Positions 44,188 to 54,249 are shown, counted from the stretch's first letter. The stretch: DNA of 64,000 nt from Chryseobacterium sp. H1D6B (GCF_029892445.1 NZ_JARXVJ010000001.1:62001-126000); one strand, 5' to 3'. Notes: a model not told the origin generated them from the sequence alone. Numbers and translations: made by a program.

Positions 44188-44754
44188 CTAAAAAGAAATT
44201 TCTTTCCTGATACGGCTTAAATGCCTTTGAGTGATTCCTAAATAAGAAGCCAAGTACTGTAACGGAATATCCTGAATATAATTGGGCTGATTTTCAAGTA
44301 AGGAAGTATAACGCTGGGCGGCATTGTCTCTCTGAAGTTCGAAGAAACGTTTTTCAAGGACAAGATATTCCTGCTCCGCAATTACTTTTAGAAAGACGGT
44401 CCAATTTGGATTTTCATTGACTAACTTTTCAATCTTTTCTTTTTTTATAACTAATAAATTTACCTCTGAAATCGCCTGTATATTTTCTACGCTGGGTGTT
44501 CCAGAAATAAATGATGAATAGGAAGCCGCCAGATCATTCGGAAATCTGAAACAGTAGGTCATATCTTTTCCATCACTGGAAATATAGTAGGAACGGAAAA
44601 TTCCGGATTCTATAAAAGCTATTTCTTTACATTTTTCGCCTTCCTGAACGAAATAATCGTTTTTATGCAGTCTTCTTATCTCAAAAAGCTTCAAAAAATT
44701 TTCAATTTCATTTTCTGAGAATATGTTAAAACTTCGGAAGAAATCCTGTACCAT
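44188..44754 (-). CDS. Crp/Fnr-family transcriptional regulator
   Basis: The frame is open to 44850, but the ATG at 44754 (MVQDFFRSFNIFSENEIENF) matches the family start and gives 188 residues. The beta-roll (NDYFVQEGEKCKEIAFIESG, YYISSDGKDMTYCFRFPNDL) and winged helix (LASYLGITQRHLSRIRKEI) are typical. It is probably the regulator of the two redox genes that follow it on the same strand. The TTTACCA palindrome of the 26 kb regulator is not found in its promoter region. Confidence 0.88.
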   Translation of the reverse strand: MVQDFFRSFNIFSENEIENFLKLFEIRRLHKNDYFVQEGEKCKEIAFIESGIFRSYYISSDGKDMTYCFRFPNDLAASYSSFISGTPSVENIQAISEVNLLVIKKEKIEKLVNENPNWTVFLKVIAEQEYLVLEKRFFELQRDNAAQRYTSLLENQPNYIQDIPLQYLASYLGITQRHLSRIRKEISF

Positions 44755-45066
44755 TTTAGAGTTCTTAAAATTAATGCTGATGAGGCAGTTCGTATTTTGG
44801 CCTCCTGTAAAAGTAAGCAAAACTCCTGGGTCTATAAAAAATAAAACCACCCCATTGCTGAGATGATTTTATCGAATTGTACTTACTAAGTATATATGAA
44901 GAAGAAATGATGTCCTTTTTTGCTGACACAAATATAATTGCAGCGATATAGAAATATCTCAGGGGAATCCCTAAACTTATATCCGTATAAATACTGTTGC
45001 CTATTTGATTTATTTTTCTATACATCATCAGTTGAATCTTTTTGTTTTATAATCTTTTTTCTACAT

Positions 45067-45400
45067 AGAGATTTCTCCTTTGTCGAAATGACACTAGACT
45101 GAATATTAATTGCCCTTGTCATTCAGAACGGAGCAAAGCGCAGTGAAGAATCTTCATTTGCATAAAGTTTTTTAGTTAAAACGCAAAGGAGCTAAGTTTC
45201 AAAAAATGATGTTTTTAACACGCAAAGATTTTTATGTCTGATAAAAATGGATTGGGTATAATTTGCGCCTTTGCATTTTACTATTGGATCCGTTAGAAAT
45301 GAATTTAGTTCGAATGGTATTGAATGGTTTTTCTGATCAACAAGTTCTCGATACATTTTTCTTCACTTCGTTACGAAAAACACTCGAACTGACGGGTAAA
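45067..45400. repeat. Cluster of dispersed intergenic repeat fragments
   Basis: No gene is credible in 44851-45512. Instead there are fragments of the kind scattered between genes in Bacteroidota. TGTCATTTCGACAAAGGAG, read on the minus strand, lies at 45067-45093. TGTCATTCAGAACGGAGC, continuing to GAAGAATCT, lies on the plus strand at 45117-45153. ACGCAAAG occurs twice (from 45181 and near 45220). At 45285-45400 a stretch has TAGTTCGAATGG and CACTCGAACTGACGGG at its ends. The first two face each other. Classification rests on general resemblance. Confidence 0.5.
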
Positions 45401-45462
45401 GCAATAGCAGGAAATTGCAAGTCCAGGAATTTTTCAAATAATACTACTATTTATTTAAGCAA

Positions 45463-45491
45463 AATCCCTGTAAGAAGAACTTACAGGGATT
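45463..45491 (-). terminator. Terminator hairpin after the aminopeptidase gene
   Basis: Perfect 12-bp stem AATCCCTGTAAG/CTTACAGGGATT with a 5-base loop, 22 bases past the stop of the leftward aminopeptidase gene. A T-rich tail follows on the minus strand. Confidence 0.8.
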
Positions 45492-45512
45492 CTAAAATAT
45501 ATCTAACAAGTA

Positions 45513-47282
45513 TTAAAGCGGGCTTACTAACTGCAGGAACCATTCTTTAACTTCTCCTTCTAAATAAGGCGCAAGTTTTTCTTCACAAGTTTTGTGATAT
45601 TGGTTCAGCCAGTTGATTTCTTTTTCTGAAAGTATTTCTTTAACCACCGTATCTTTGAAGAAAGGACAGAACGTTAATGTTTCAAATTCATAGAATGTTC
45701 CATGGATTGTTTTTTCAGCTTCTTTTACAGCAATCAGGTTTTCGTGGCGGATTCCGTAATCTCCTTCTAAATAATATCCCGGTTCATTAGAACATACCAT
45801 TCCTGGAAGAAGATCTTGAGGATTCAAATCTTTTCTGATATTCTGAGGACCTTCATGAACATTCATAAAACTTCCTACTCCGTGTCCTGTTCCATGGTTG
45901 AAATCCTTTCCTTCCATCCACAGCGGAAGTCTTGCGATCGCATCCAGATGTACTCCTTTTGTTCCTTTTGGAAACTTCACCATCGACAGACGGATCAATC
46001 CTTGTAAAACTAATGTTGAATTTCTTTTAAATTCATCAGATACAGCTCCTAAAGCAAAAGTTCTTGTAATATCTGTTGTTCCCTCAAGATACTGGCCTCC
46101 TGAATCTACCAAAATACTTGCGTCATTAGTAACTTCTTTGCTTCCTTCACTTTTTGCGGAGTAATGCATGATAGCACCGTTATCTTTATATCCTACAATG
46201 CTTCCGAAACTTTCTCCAACAAAATTTTCTCCCTCTGCACGGAAGCCTCTCAGTTTCTCACCGATAGAATATTCGGTCATTGGTTCTTTTCCTGCAGTGT
46301 GGTTCAGCCAGTATAAGAATTTCACCATCGCTACACCGTCTCTTACCATTACTGTTCTGAAACCTTCAAGCTCAGTTTCGTTTTTCTGGGCTTTCATTAA
46401 GTTTCCAGGAACCGGAGCTTTTACAAATTCATTATCAGCTTTTAACGTTTCAAAAATTAATTGGTTGCTGTTTGGAGAGATCAGAACTTTTTCATTCTTA
46501 ATTCCTTTTAAATGATTGAAGAATTCTTCGTAAGGCATCATTTTCACGAAAGCATCATCCATCTGTTTTCTTGCTTCTACATTCAGCTTTTCTAAATCTG
46601 TAAATAAAATAGCATCATTTTTAGTGATGATAATATATCCTAAAAATACAGGGTTGCTTTCTACATCGCTTCCTCTTAAATTAAGTGTCCATGCTACATC
46701 GTCAAGACTTGAAATAATATGGAAGGTAACTTCCTGATCTTCCATTTTCTGGCGTACAGCACTTATTTTATCTGCTACTGATTTCCCTGCTCTTTCTACA
46801 GGGTGTGCGTATATTGGATTTTTTGAAGGAGTTCCTCTTTCTTTCCATACTTCTTTTAATAAAGGAAGGTCAGCTAATGTTATATTTTTCGCATTCAATC
46901 TTTGAGTGAGCAGTTCCCAATTCGCATGAGAAGTGGCTAAAGCATTTACTGCTGCTTTTCCGTTCGCAGGAATTTCAGAAATAATCCAGTCGATATAGTT
47001 AGGAGTTCCTTCCATTCCGTCTTTAAACAGATCAATTCCGGAACCGGCTAGTTCAAGATCAGCTTGTGTAAAATATCTTCCGTCTGTCCAAAGTCCGGCT
47101 TTATCTTTAGTCACCACTACAAAACCTGCAGATCCAAAAAAACCTGACAGCCAAGCTCTTTCCTGCCATTCTTGCGGCAGGTATTCACTCATATGGGGAT
47201 CTGAAGAATATACGATGAATGCATCCACATTATTTTTCTGCATTTCTTCACGAAGCGCAGCTACTTTTTCCTTTGAAGTCAT
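45513..47282 (-). CDS. Xaa-Pro aminopeptidase (aminopeptidase P family, M24B)
   Basis: 589 residues, the long three-domain form: two creatinase-like N-terminal domains and a pita-bread C-terminal catalytic domain. The five metal ligands are in place: Asp393 (LVDSGG), Asp404 (TTDITRTF), His467 (HGTGHGVG), Glu500 (SNEPGYY) and Glu514 (IRHENL). It lacks a signal peptide, so it acts in the cytosol, removing N-terminal residues that precede proline. Monocistronic with a good terminator. Confidence 0.95.
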   Translation of the reverse strand: MTSKEKVAALREEMQKNNVDAFIVYSSDPHMSEYLPQEWQERAWLSGFFGSAGFVVVTKDKAGLWTDGRYFTQADLELAGSGIDLFKDGMEGTPNYIDWIISEIPANGKAAVNALATSHANWELLTQRLNAKNITLADLPLLKEVWKERGTPSKNPIYAHPVERAGKSVADKISAVRQKMEDQEVTFHIISSLDDVAWTLNLRGSDVESNPVFLGYIIITKNDAILFTDLEKLNVEARKQMDDAFVKMMPYEEFFNHLKGIKNEKVLISPNSNQLIFETLKADNEFVKAPVPGNLMKAQKNETELEGFRTVMVRDGVAMVKFLYWLNHTAGKEPMTEYSIGEKLRGFRAEGENFVGESFGSIVGYKDNGAIMHYSAKSEGSKEVTNDASILVDSGGQYLEGTTDITRTFALGAVSDEFKRNSTLVLQGLIRLSMVKFPKGTKGVHLDAIARLPLWMEGKDFNHGTGHGVGSFMNVHEGPQNIRKDLNPQDLLPGMVCSNEPGYYLEGDYGIRHENLIAVKEAEKTIHGTFYEFETLTFCPFFKDTVVKEILSEKEINWLNQYHKTCEEKLAPYLEGEVKEWFLQLVSPL

Positions 47283-47457
47283 TGCTTTTTTATTTTAATA
47301 CCGAAAGTTACAAAAAATTTGATTTTCAAACAGTAAAGACCCCATAAATGAAAAATTTTCAACATATAAATCAAACTACATGATTTTAAATCCATATAAA
47401 GTTCAATTTTTATTAAAAACATAATATTTTGGAAAGATTATTGCTACGCTTTATTTT

Positions 47458-47895
47458 ATGGGAACACAGAATTATCAAAATCACAGGAAATTTTATCCGC
47501 CGCACCACTTTATTTATCTACCGTTGCTGCTTGTACTGGAGATTTTCGGAGTCTATAAAATTTGGGATGATAAAAGTAATCAGCTAAGCTGGATCCTCTT
47601 TTCGGTGGTGATATTTCTGCTTTTATATCTGGCAGTAATGCTCAGGCAGCATTATGCTCTCGGCAATCAGAACCGTATTGTGAGACTGGAGTTTAAACAG
47701 AGGTATTTTGAACTTTTCAATAAAAGATCTGATGAAGTTTCTGAAAAATTAAGTTTCAGCCAGATTGCCGCTTTAAGATTCGCTTATGATGACGAATTTA
47801 AAGAACTTTTATACCGGGCACTTCATGAAAATATTTCAGGAGATGAGCTCAAAAAATCGATTAAAAACTGGAGACCGGACCAGCATAGAGTTTAA
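47458..47895 (+). CDS. DUF6526 family membrane protein
   Basis: 145 residues with two membrane helices near 20-35 and 45-62 (FIYLPLLLVLEIFGVYKIW; WILFSVVIFLLLYLAVML) and a charged cytosolic C-terminal half (RYFELFNKRSDEVSEKLS). Matches DUF6526, a family of Flavobacteriia without known function. Followed within 25 bases by a small lipoprotein gene and then topoisomerase IB, probably co-transcribed. Confidence 0.8.
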   Translation: MGTQNYQNHRKFYPPHHFIYLPLLLVLEIFGVYKIWDDKSNQLSWILFSVVIFLLLYLAVMLRQHYALGNQNRIVRLEFKQRYFELFNKRSDEVSEKLSFSQIAALRFAYDDEFKELLYRALHENISGDELKKSIKNWRPDQHRV

Positions 47896-47920
47896 AACTA
47901 ACTATCAAAAATAAATTATT

Positions 47921-48088
47921 ATGAAAAAAGTAAGCTTATACACGATTACGCTGTTCAGTTTGTTACTTCTTACAAGCTGTGAAGCAATAGGAACAATTTT
48001 TAAAGCAGGAATGTGGTGGGGAATTCTTTTAGTATGCGCTATAGTAGTTATCCTTCTACTGATATTCTCGAGGGGTAAAAACTCGTAA
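47921..48088 (+). CDS. Small lipoprotein with a membrane segment
   Basis: 55 residues, found by direct translation. The signal (MKKVSLYTITLFSLLLLTSC) ends in the lipobox LTSC with Cys20, then EAIGTIFKAGMWWGILLV and a second hydrophobic stretch ending in SRGKNS. Similar tiny proteins are frequent in Chryseobacterium. Function unknown. It lies 25 bases after the DUF6526 gene and 11 bases before the topoisomerase gene. Confidence 0.75.
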   Translation: MKKVSLYTITLFSLLLLTSCEAIGTIFKAGMWWGILLVCAIVVILLLIFSRGKNS

Positions 48089-48099
48089 CCACTTTATAT

Positions 48100-49203
48100 A
48101 TGGACAATTCAGATTTGGAAATTATTTCCCACCTCAAACCTTCTAAGATTGTCAAAATCATGAAAGATCCGGAAGCTTCTGCAAAGGCGGTACACCTCGT
48201 GTATACCACCGATGCGGAATCCGACGGAATTACCAGAAAGAAAACAGGAAAAAAATATTCTTATTTCAAAAATGGAGAGAAGATAAAGGATAAAGATGAA
48301 ATTACCAGAATCAACAAACTGGTGATTCCTCCGGCATGGGAGAATGTATGGATCTGTGCATTGGAAAACGGCCATCTTCAGGCTACAGGATTTGATGCTA
48401 AACAAAGAAAACAGTACCGCTATCATCCTTTATGGAGTGCATTGAGAAATCACACAAAATTTTACAGGATGCTCCAGTTCGGGTATGCACTGCCTACAAT
48501 ACGGCTGCATGTAGAACAGGATCTGGCTTTAAGAAATTTTGAAAAAAATAAGATTCTCGCGCTTATCGTGAGCGTTATGCAGCATACGAATATCCGGGTA
48601 GGAAATAATGCTTACGAAAAACTGTACGGTTCTTTTGGTCTTACGACATTAAAAGGCAGACATGTAAAAATAAACGGACAGAAGATCAACTTTTCTTTTA
48701 AAGGGAAAAAAGGTATTATGCATAATATTGATCTTAAAAGCAGGAGATTATCCAAACTTATTCAAAAGTGTAAAGAAATTCCGGGAAAGGAACTGTTTCA
48801 GTATTATGATGATGAAGGAAACCGCCATTCAGTAGATTCCGGAATGGTGAATGATTATATTAAAGGGATCAGCGGTGAGGATTTTACGGCTAAGGATTTC
48901 AGAACATGGTCTGGAACGGTGAATGCACTTATTGCATTTAAAGAAATCGGGTACGCTGAAAACAACGCCCAATATAAGAAGAAGGTGAAGGAAGCACTGG
49001 ATATTGTAGCATCAAACCTCGGTAATACAAGTACAGTCTGCAGAAAATATTACGTCCATCCATTAGTCATCAATCTTTACGAAAATAACACCATCAAAAA
49101 ATATCTGGACGAATTAGAAAATATAGAAGCCCCTGACGGCAAGACAGACCTGACCCATGAAGAAAAGCTGGTTCTTAAAATTCTGGAAAACGAAAAAATG
49201 TAA
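48100..49203 (+). CDS. DNA topoisomerase IB
   Basis: 367 residues, the compact bacterial/poxvirus form. The N-terminal part contains IPPAWENVWICALENGHLQA and TGFDAKQRKQYRYHPLW. Catalytic residues: Arg166 (TNIRVGN), a Lys in FSFKGKKG (201-204), Arg268 (FRTWSGT) and the nucleophile Tyr, most likely Tyr318 in CRKYYVHP. It relaxes supercoils through a 3'-phosphotyrosine link. Its stop codon abuts the stop of the opposing AraC gene with no gap. Confidence 0.93.
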   Translation: MDNSDLEIISHLKPSKIVKIMKDPEASAKAVHLVYTTDAESDGITRKKTGKKYSYFKNGEKIKDKDEITRINKLVIPPAWENVWICALENGHLQATGFDAKQRKQYRYHPLWSALRNHTKFYRMLQFGYALPTIRLHVEQDLALRNFEKNKILALIVSVMQHTNIRVGNNAYEKLYGSFGLTTLKGRHVKINGQKINFSFKGKKGIMHNIDLKSRRLSKLIQKCKEIPGKELFQYYDDEGNRHSVDSGMVNDYIKGISGEDFTAKDFRTWSGTVNALIAFKEIGYAENNAQYKKKVKEALDIVASNLGNTSTVCRKYYVHPLVINLYENNTIKKYLDELENIEAPDGKTDLTHEEKLVLKILENEKM

Positions 49204-50094
49204 TCAATTTACAGGAACTTTGTTACTTAGGAATTGAACTCTGTACTCTTTTGGGGTTATTCCTGCAATTTTTTTAAAAAGCTGGGTAAAGTGGGAAGCT
49301 GTATGAAAATTGAGTTCATAAGCAATCTCAGCAATATCTTTACTGGAATGAAGAAGCGCCTTGCTGTAGTTGATGTCAATCTCGTTGATCCACAGCTTGG
49401 GTGATTTCTGCGTCACATTTTTCACACATTTATTAAGATAGTTTTCTGTGACAGACAGTTTATCTGCATAGAAAGCCACTCTTTTTTCACATACATGATA
49501 TTTAAATAAAAGATCGCGAAACTGCAGCGACAGTTCCATAGGGCGTGTAGCAGATTTATGGACACTGTTTAAGTCTGTATGGAGCATTTTAACCAAAATA
49601 AGATGCAGCAGAGTGACCAGCACTTCGTTTACATTCAAATTATTAAGCAGAAATTCCTGCTCCATGATGAGGAGAAGCTGTGTAATCGTTCCATAAGTAA
49701 GACTGTCCAGCTTAAGAAAAGGCGTCATAAAGAAAATACTGGTCTTATGTTTTGGAAGTTCCTGTTCAGACAAAATACTGTTTTCATAAGCAAGGAAAAA
49801 CCCTTCAATATCGTCGGACAGCTCTATGGTTGCCGTGATGGTTCCCTGTTTAATAAAGATGACATCTCCTTTTTCTGCATCATATTCTTTATTTTCCAGA
49901 TACTGCTTGATACGGCCGTTTGTTACAAAGATGATGAAGTTAAAAGTAGTACGGTATGGAACTACCGGCATAAGAATCCCTTTGAGATAATTCTCGAGCC
50001 GGTAGAGCTGTACATCCGCATTATTGGCTAATATTTTCTCCGTAATATTCGGGAGAAAAAGCTTTTTATATTGAAAATTGGATAATACTTCCAT
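49204..50094 (-). CDS. AraC-family transcriptional regulator
   Basis: 296 residues. An N-terminal cupin-like domain (TTFNFIIFVTNGRIKQYLEN, YDAEKGDVIFIKQGTITATI) precedes two helix-turn-helix motifs (VAFYADKLSVTENYLNKCVK; IAEIAYELNFHTASHFTQLF, then AGITPKEYR). It lies 107 bases downstream of the TonB receptor gene on the same strand and may belong to, or regulate, the urease/uptake locus. That link is positional only. Confidence 0.88.
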   Translation of the reverse strand: MEVLSNFQYKKLFLPNITEKILANNADVQLYRLENYLKGILMPVVPYRTTFNFIIFVTNGRIKQYLENKEYDAEKGDVIFIKQGTITATIELSDDIEGFFLAYENSILSEQELPKHKTSIFFMTPFLKLDSLTYGTITQLLLIMEQEFLLNNLNVNEVLVTLLHLILVKMLHTDLNSVHKSATRPMELSLQFRDLLFKYHVCEKRVAFYADKLSVTENYLNKCVKNVTQKSPKLWINEIDINYSKALLHSSKDIAEIAYELNFHTASHFTQLFKKIAGITPKEYRVQFLSNKVPVN

Positions 50095-50201
50095 ATCCTT
50101 GATTGTAAATTATTTAAGGTGATACAAATTTAAAGTAAAACAGGCCAAAGCCCATTCTTATTTGACGCTGTTTTTATTGTTTAAAGAGTACAGCTTTAAT
50201 T

Positions 50202-52454
50202 TTAAAACTTATAATACACGCCCATTTTTATTCCAAAGGGATTTCCGGGAGTGTAGGTAAGATCGGTAACTGACTGCTGTTCGTTTCTCAATTGGGTTTC
50301 TGTTGCAAATTGAGCTTCATTCCATTTTACATTAAAAAGATTGTTGACCTGCAGATTGGCACCCCATTTTGCACGGTTATAGGAAAGCATAAGATCATTA
50401 ACGAAATATGATTTTGTTCTGATGCTGTTATCTTCAACCGCTGGTCTTGCACCCAGATAACGGTACTGAAGCCCTAAAGAAAAGCCGTTCAGAAAATCCC
50501 AGTTCACAGATCCTGTACTCGTCACTACCGGAGCCAATGGTACATAATCTTCTCCTTTTTCTTCTTCTACAAATCTGGCGTGGGAATAATTGACATCAGC
50601 ATTCAGATAGAAATTCTGCAGAGGCTGAAAACGGATTCCAAGATCTGCCCCGTAACGTCTGGATTTTCCTGAAGGTTCCACAACCGCATCATCTCCTACG
50701 TACACAAATTCCTGCTGTAAAGACATATACCATAATGCAGGCGTAATAATCAATGATTTAAACGGATGTAATCTTACTCCAAGATCTCCGCCGATGGAAT
50801 ACGGAAGTGTCTTATCACCGTTATTCTGAACCACTACCCGTATGTCATTGGAATGGAAACCCATTCCTGTTTTCAGGAACCACATGACTTTGTCACTTGC
50901 CGCATAGGAAAAATTCAGCTTTGGACTTACTCTTGTCGCTTCAGAAGACTGTCCGGAAGGAAGCTGCTCGACATCCAGTAAATTATGCATATTGAAAATG
51001 AAATGATCTACTCTTAAAGCTGGGTTGATGGTCCATTTTCCCGTTTTCCAGATCAGCCCTGAAAAAGCATGAAGATTGGTTTCTGTACCGGTAACATCAG
51101 ACATCCTGTTTAAAAGCAGATCTCTGTGGTATACATGATTAAGCTGGAGTGTATTGATATCATCGTTTCTAAAGCCCACTCCTGAGATCCAGTCCAGCGT
51201 ACCGTCACCCACAGAGAAGTTTTTCGTATATTTTACTTCTGTTCCATAGATATTTCTGCCGTCTGTCTGCTGGATTTCATCGCCGTTGTCTTTATCTTTT
51301 AAATAAAAAGTAAAATCTGAATATAGATTAAAGTTATATTTTGAATACCAGGCCATTGCATCGATCTGCTCAGACGGCGAGATAATATGTTTATAATTCA
51401 TTTGAAGATTGGTGCGTGAAGTACTTCCTCCCTCTGTAGGATCAATACTTCCCCATCTTCCAATGATCCCTTCATCTAGAGCGCGCTCAGGAATCTGCCC
51501 TGAAGCATTCCAGGAGGAATTAAATGTAGAAAACTGAATATTAAAATAATCATTGTCCGTGATCCACTGGTTGTATTTCCCGAAGATATTCACTCTGTTG
51601 AAATTCTGCTTCACATCAAAAGGACCGTCTGAATAATTGTATTCTGCGGCAATATAAGCTCCTTTCCTTCCGGCTGTATCATTCAGAATATTGAACATTC
51701 CCAATATTCTTTTTGAATTGAAAGAACCTCCTTCTAATTTGACCATGCTGTTTTTCAGCTTGTCATAGGTCTGGAAATCCACATATCCCGCAGTATCAAA
51801 ATCACCCCTGTCCATATAATACGCACCTTTTCCAAAATCGATATTATTGACGGTTTCAGGGATCACAAAATGCAGGTCTGAATATCCCTGTCCGTGGGCA
51901 TGAGATACAATATTTACAGGCATTCCGTCTACATTTACGCTTACATCTGTTCCGTGGTCGGCATCAAAACCTCTTAAAAAAAGCTGTTCTGCTTTTCCGC
52001 CTCCCGCATGCTGTGCTATAAATAATCCAGGAACTTTCCGGAGCAGATCCTGAGCAGAATTCACAGGAAATTTATTAAGATCAACTTTTGTGATTGCGGA
52101 TAAAAATGAGCTGTGGCTGATGGCTACTTCAGAGATCTGAAACGGCTTATGCTGCATAAAAACTACTTTATTTTTATCTTCGTTATCATTAACGATCCAT
52201 TTTACATCGTCATATCCTTTATGGCTTATAACAAGAGTATCAGGAAATGATTTTAAATTAAATCTAAAAGATCCGTCTGCTCCAGAATGTGCATGACTGG
52301 CACCGTGATCATACTGAAGCAGTGCATCGGCAATAGGAAATTTATCATCTGCATCTTTAATTAATAATTGTTTTTCCCATCCTTTTTCCTGCGCCGCAAT
52401 CATTCCATTCAAGGTTACAGCAAGAAAAGCAATCATTATTTTAGTGACTTTCAT
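50202..52454 (-). CDS. TonB-dependent outer-membrane receptor
   Basis: 750 residues. Signal peptide (MKVTKIMIAFLAVTLNGMIA), then a carboxypeptidase-like regulatory domain (about 28-105), a plug domain (SAQDLLRKVPGLFIAQHAGG; LFLRGFDADHGTDVSVNVDG) and a 22-strand barrel ending in FGIKMGVYYKF. The N-terminal extension and plug contain His clusters (DHGASHAHSG; SHAHGQGYSDLH). It is the last gene of the urease locus, 25 bases after the urea transporter. I infer uptake of nickel or a nickel chelate; another ligand is possible. Confidence 0.85.
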   Translation of the reverse strand: MKVTKIMIAFLAVTLNGMIAAQEKGWEKQLLIKDADDKFPIADALLQYDHGASHAHSGADGSFRFNLKSFPDTLVISHKGYDDVKWIVNDNEDKNKVVFMQHKPFQISEVAISHSSFLSAITKVDLNKFPVNSAQDLLRKVPGLFIAQHAGGGKAEQLFLRGFDADHGTDVSVNVDGMPVNIVSHAHGQGYSDLHFVIPETVNNIDFGKGAYYMDRGDFDTAGYVDFQTYDKLKNSMVKLEGGSFNSKRILGMFNILNDTAGRKGAYIAAEYNYSDGPFDVKQNFNRVNIFGKYNQWITDNDYFNIQFSTFNSSWNASGQIPERALDEGIIGRWGSIDPTEGGSTSRTNLQMNYKHIISPSEQIDAMAWYSKYNFNLYSDFTFYLKDKDNGDEIQQTDGRNIYGTEVKYTKNFSVGDGTLDWISGVGFRNDDINTLQLNHVYHRDLLLNRMSDVTGTETNLHAFSGLIWKTGKWTINPALRVDHFIFNMHNLLDVEQLPSGQSSEATRVSPKLNFSYAASDKVMWFLKTGMGFHSNDIRVVVQNNGDKTLPYSIGGDLGVRLHPFKSLIITPALWYMSLQQEFVYVGDDAVVEPSGKSRRYGADLGIRFQPLQNFYLNADVNYSHARFVEEEKGEDYVPLAPVVTSTGSVNWDFLNGFSLGLQYRYLGARPAVEDNSIRTKSYFVNDLMLSYNRAKWGANLQVNNLFNVKWNEAQFATETQLRNEQQSVTDLTYTPGNPFGIKMGVYYKF

Positions 52455-52479
52455 TGATTTACTATTTTTATTTTAATAA

Positions 52480-53367
52480 TTATTTTTTTTGTTTGAGCAG
52501 GGCTTTTTGTATAAGAAGAACAGCCCATGTTCCGGCTACAAATGGAAATGTAAGTACACCGCCCACTTCACTGAGGAGATTTTTATCAATTAAAAAATCA
52601 TCAATAACAACCGTAATCAATACGGATAACAGCACCCATATTCCGTCTGTTTTTTTAAACCCTGAAAAGACAATGGCAGAAAGCACCGCATTGAAACCGA
52701 ATAATCCCATGTGAATTTTATCAATCGGCTCACCGTTGATATGCGAGAGATAAGCTCCCAATACCGATCCGGCAAGTCCATATAATGCAGCGGCCGGAGA
52801 ACTGATAAAAACTGCAACAAAGAAAATAATTCCAGAAAGCACACCGCCCTGAAATATCACTTCTCCAAAACCGTTAGTACAGGTTAGAAAATCATCATAA
52901 TCTGCTGGTTCTATTTTGGCCGTCATCATTTCTGAAGGCGGAATCTGGGTAAAATGATGAAGCAGGAAGATACAGATCCATGTGATGATGATAAAAGGAA
53001 AAGTAAATACCGGAATTTTCTTCTGGATAAAGAAATGCTGGATAACCGCTGCTAATGCTCCTCCTGCTACAATCAGAATCCATATCAATAATGTGGTCTG
53101 AAATACAAAAGACAAAGCAACTCCCACAAGCGCCGCACTGAAACCATATAATCCGGCATTGATTTCAGATTTACTATAATTCAGTTTCATAGCAGTATAG
53201 GTTCCGGCTGCTGTAGATAAGATGACAGCAATACCGCCCTGCCAGCTTCCCATAAAGATACCGATCAGAAACAAAAGACCGGTCCATCTGTTTTCCTGAA
53301 GCATGATCTGCCCGATTCCTTTTAAAACATTGTCAATAAAAGGTGTTTTTTCAAAAAACTTGTCCAT
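52480..53367 (-). CDS. Urea transporter (UT family)
   Basis: 295 residues, about ten membrane helices in two homologous halves. The first half begins LKGIGQIMLQENRWTGLLFL and the second repeats the pattern at GFGEVIFQGGVLSGIIFFVA, as expected for the two-fold UT channel. LYGFSAALVGVAL and LFGFNAVLSAIVFSG are the paired pore signatures. It should pass urea across the inner membrane, and its position behind the urease genes supports this. Confidence 0.9.
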   Translation of the reverse strand: MDKFFEKTPFIDNVLKGIGQIMLQENRWTGLLFLIGIFMGSWQGGIAVILSTAAGTYTAMKLNYSKSEINAGLYGFSAALVGVALSFVFQTTLLIWILIVAGGALAAVIQHFFIQKKIPVFTFPFIIITWICIFLLHHFTQIPPSEMMTAKIEPADYDDFLTCTNGFGEVIFQGGVLSGIIFFVAVFISSPAAALYGLAGSVLGAYLSHINGEPIDKIHMGLFGFNAVLSAIVFSGFKKTDGIWVLLSVLITVVIDDFLIDKNLLSEVGGVLTFPFVAGTWAVLLIQKALLKQKK

Positions 53368-53514
53368 ATTTTTTTAATATAAAATGTATTTATTTTGTTT
53401 TGGAGAGAAGAAATGAGAATAAAGGGAAAGAGCAAAGAATAATCCCTAAAACTCTCCCAACCCTAAAACTCACTTTCAAACTCTACAGCCCTCCCGCTCT
53501 CAAACTCCTCATCA

Positions 53515-54216
53515 TCACCATCCTAAAAAAACCATCCCAATTCCGCATACGGTTACTACAGCACCGCTCACCACCCCCATGTAGCGCTCCAATTTTTCTG
53601 TATTGAATAAGGCTGCATATCCGTAACGCCCCAGCATCACCATTCCCAGCATCGTCAACACTGTAGTGATCGTAAAAGAAGTTACTAAAACTGTGATCTC
53701 GGTCATAGAATGTTTCACTCCTGAATAAAACAACAGCGGAATTAAAGGCTCGCTCGGTCCCATTACAAAGATCATAAAAAGAACCAGCGGGGTTACTTTT
53801 ATTCTTTTCTGGGGCATGACTACTTCGCTGTGGTTATGCTCATAAACGTATACATCATCTCCTAATACGTCAAAATGTTTATGCGGTTTATTCCGGACAG
53901 CCTGAACAATGCCGTAGATCAGATAAATGCCTCCTACTACCAGCAGCGCCCATCCTGAAAAGTTTCCTCTTATATCCTGAAACCACGAAATTTTATTAAG
54001 CTGCCAGCCTAAGAAAACCCCGATAAATCCCAATACCAGAGAGCTCATAACATGTCCGAATCCGCAGACCACCGTTAAAAATGCAGTTTTTGCTCTGCTC
54101 CATTTTTTAGATTTTGAAAGGACGATGAACGGCAGATAATGATCCGGCCCGGATGCTGTATGTATAAAACTTATCGAAACTGCACTTAATAAAAGCGCCC
54201 AAATAGTGCTGTCCAT
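53515..54216 (-). CDS. UreH/NicO-like metal permease
   Basis: 233 residues, about six membrane segments. The first helix has HTASGPDHYLPF, which corresponds to the His/Asp metal motif of nickel-cobalt permeases (with one more residue between than HX4DH). The second half (LVLFMIFVMGPSEPLIPLLF) is typical of UreH-like proteins. In the urease locus this most likely supplies nickel to the cytosol. Confidence 0.78.
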   Translation of the reverse strand: MDSTIWALLLSAVSISFIHTASGPDHYLPFIVLSKSKKWSRAKTAFLTVVCGFGHVMSSLVLGFIGVFLGWQLNKISWFQDIRGNFSGWALLVVGGIYLIYGIVQAVRNKPHKHFDVLGDDVYVYEHNHSEVVMPQKRIKVTPLVLFMIFVMGPSEPLIPLLFYSGVKHSMTEITVLVTSFTITTVLTMLGMVMLGRYGYAALFNTEKLERYMGVVSGAVVTVCGIGMVFLGW

Positions 54217-54249
54217 TTATTTTTGATTTTATTATGGTTATCCTTTTTG

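Noticed and set aside
45263..45550. A 95-codon ORF on the plus strand as a gene
   Set aside because: It runs through repeat fragments and the aminopeptidase terminator and into the aminopeptidase gene, with no protein-like composition.
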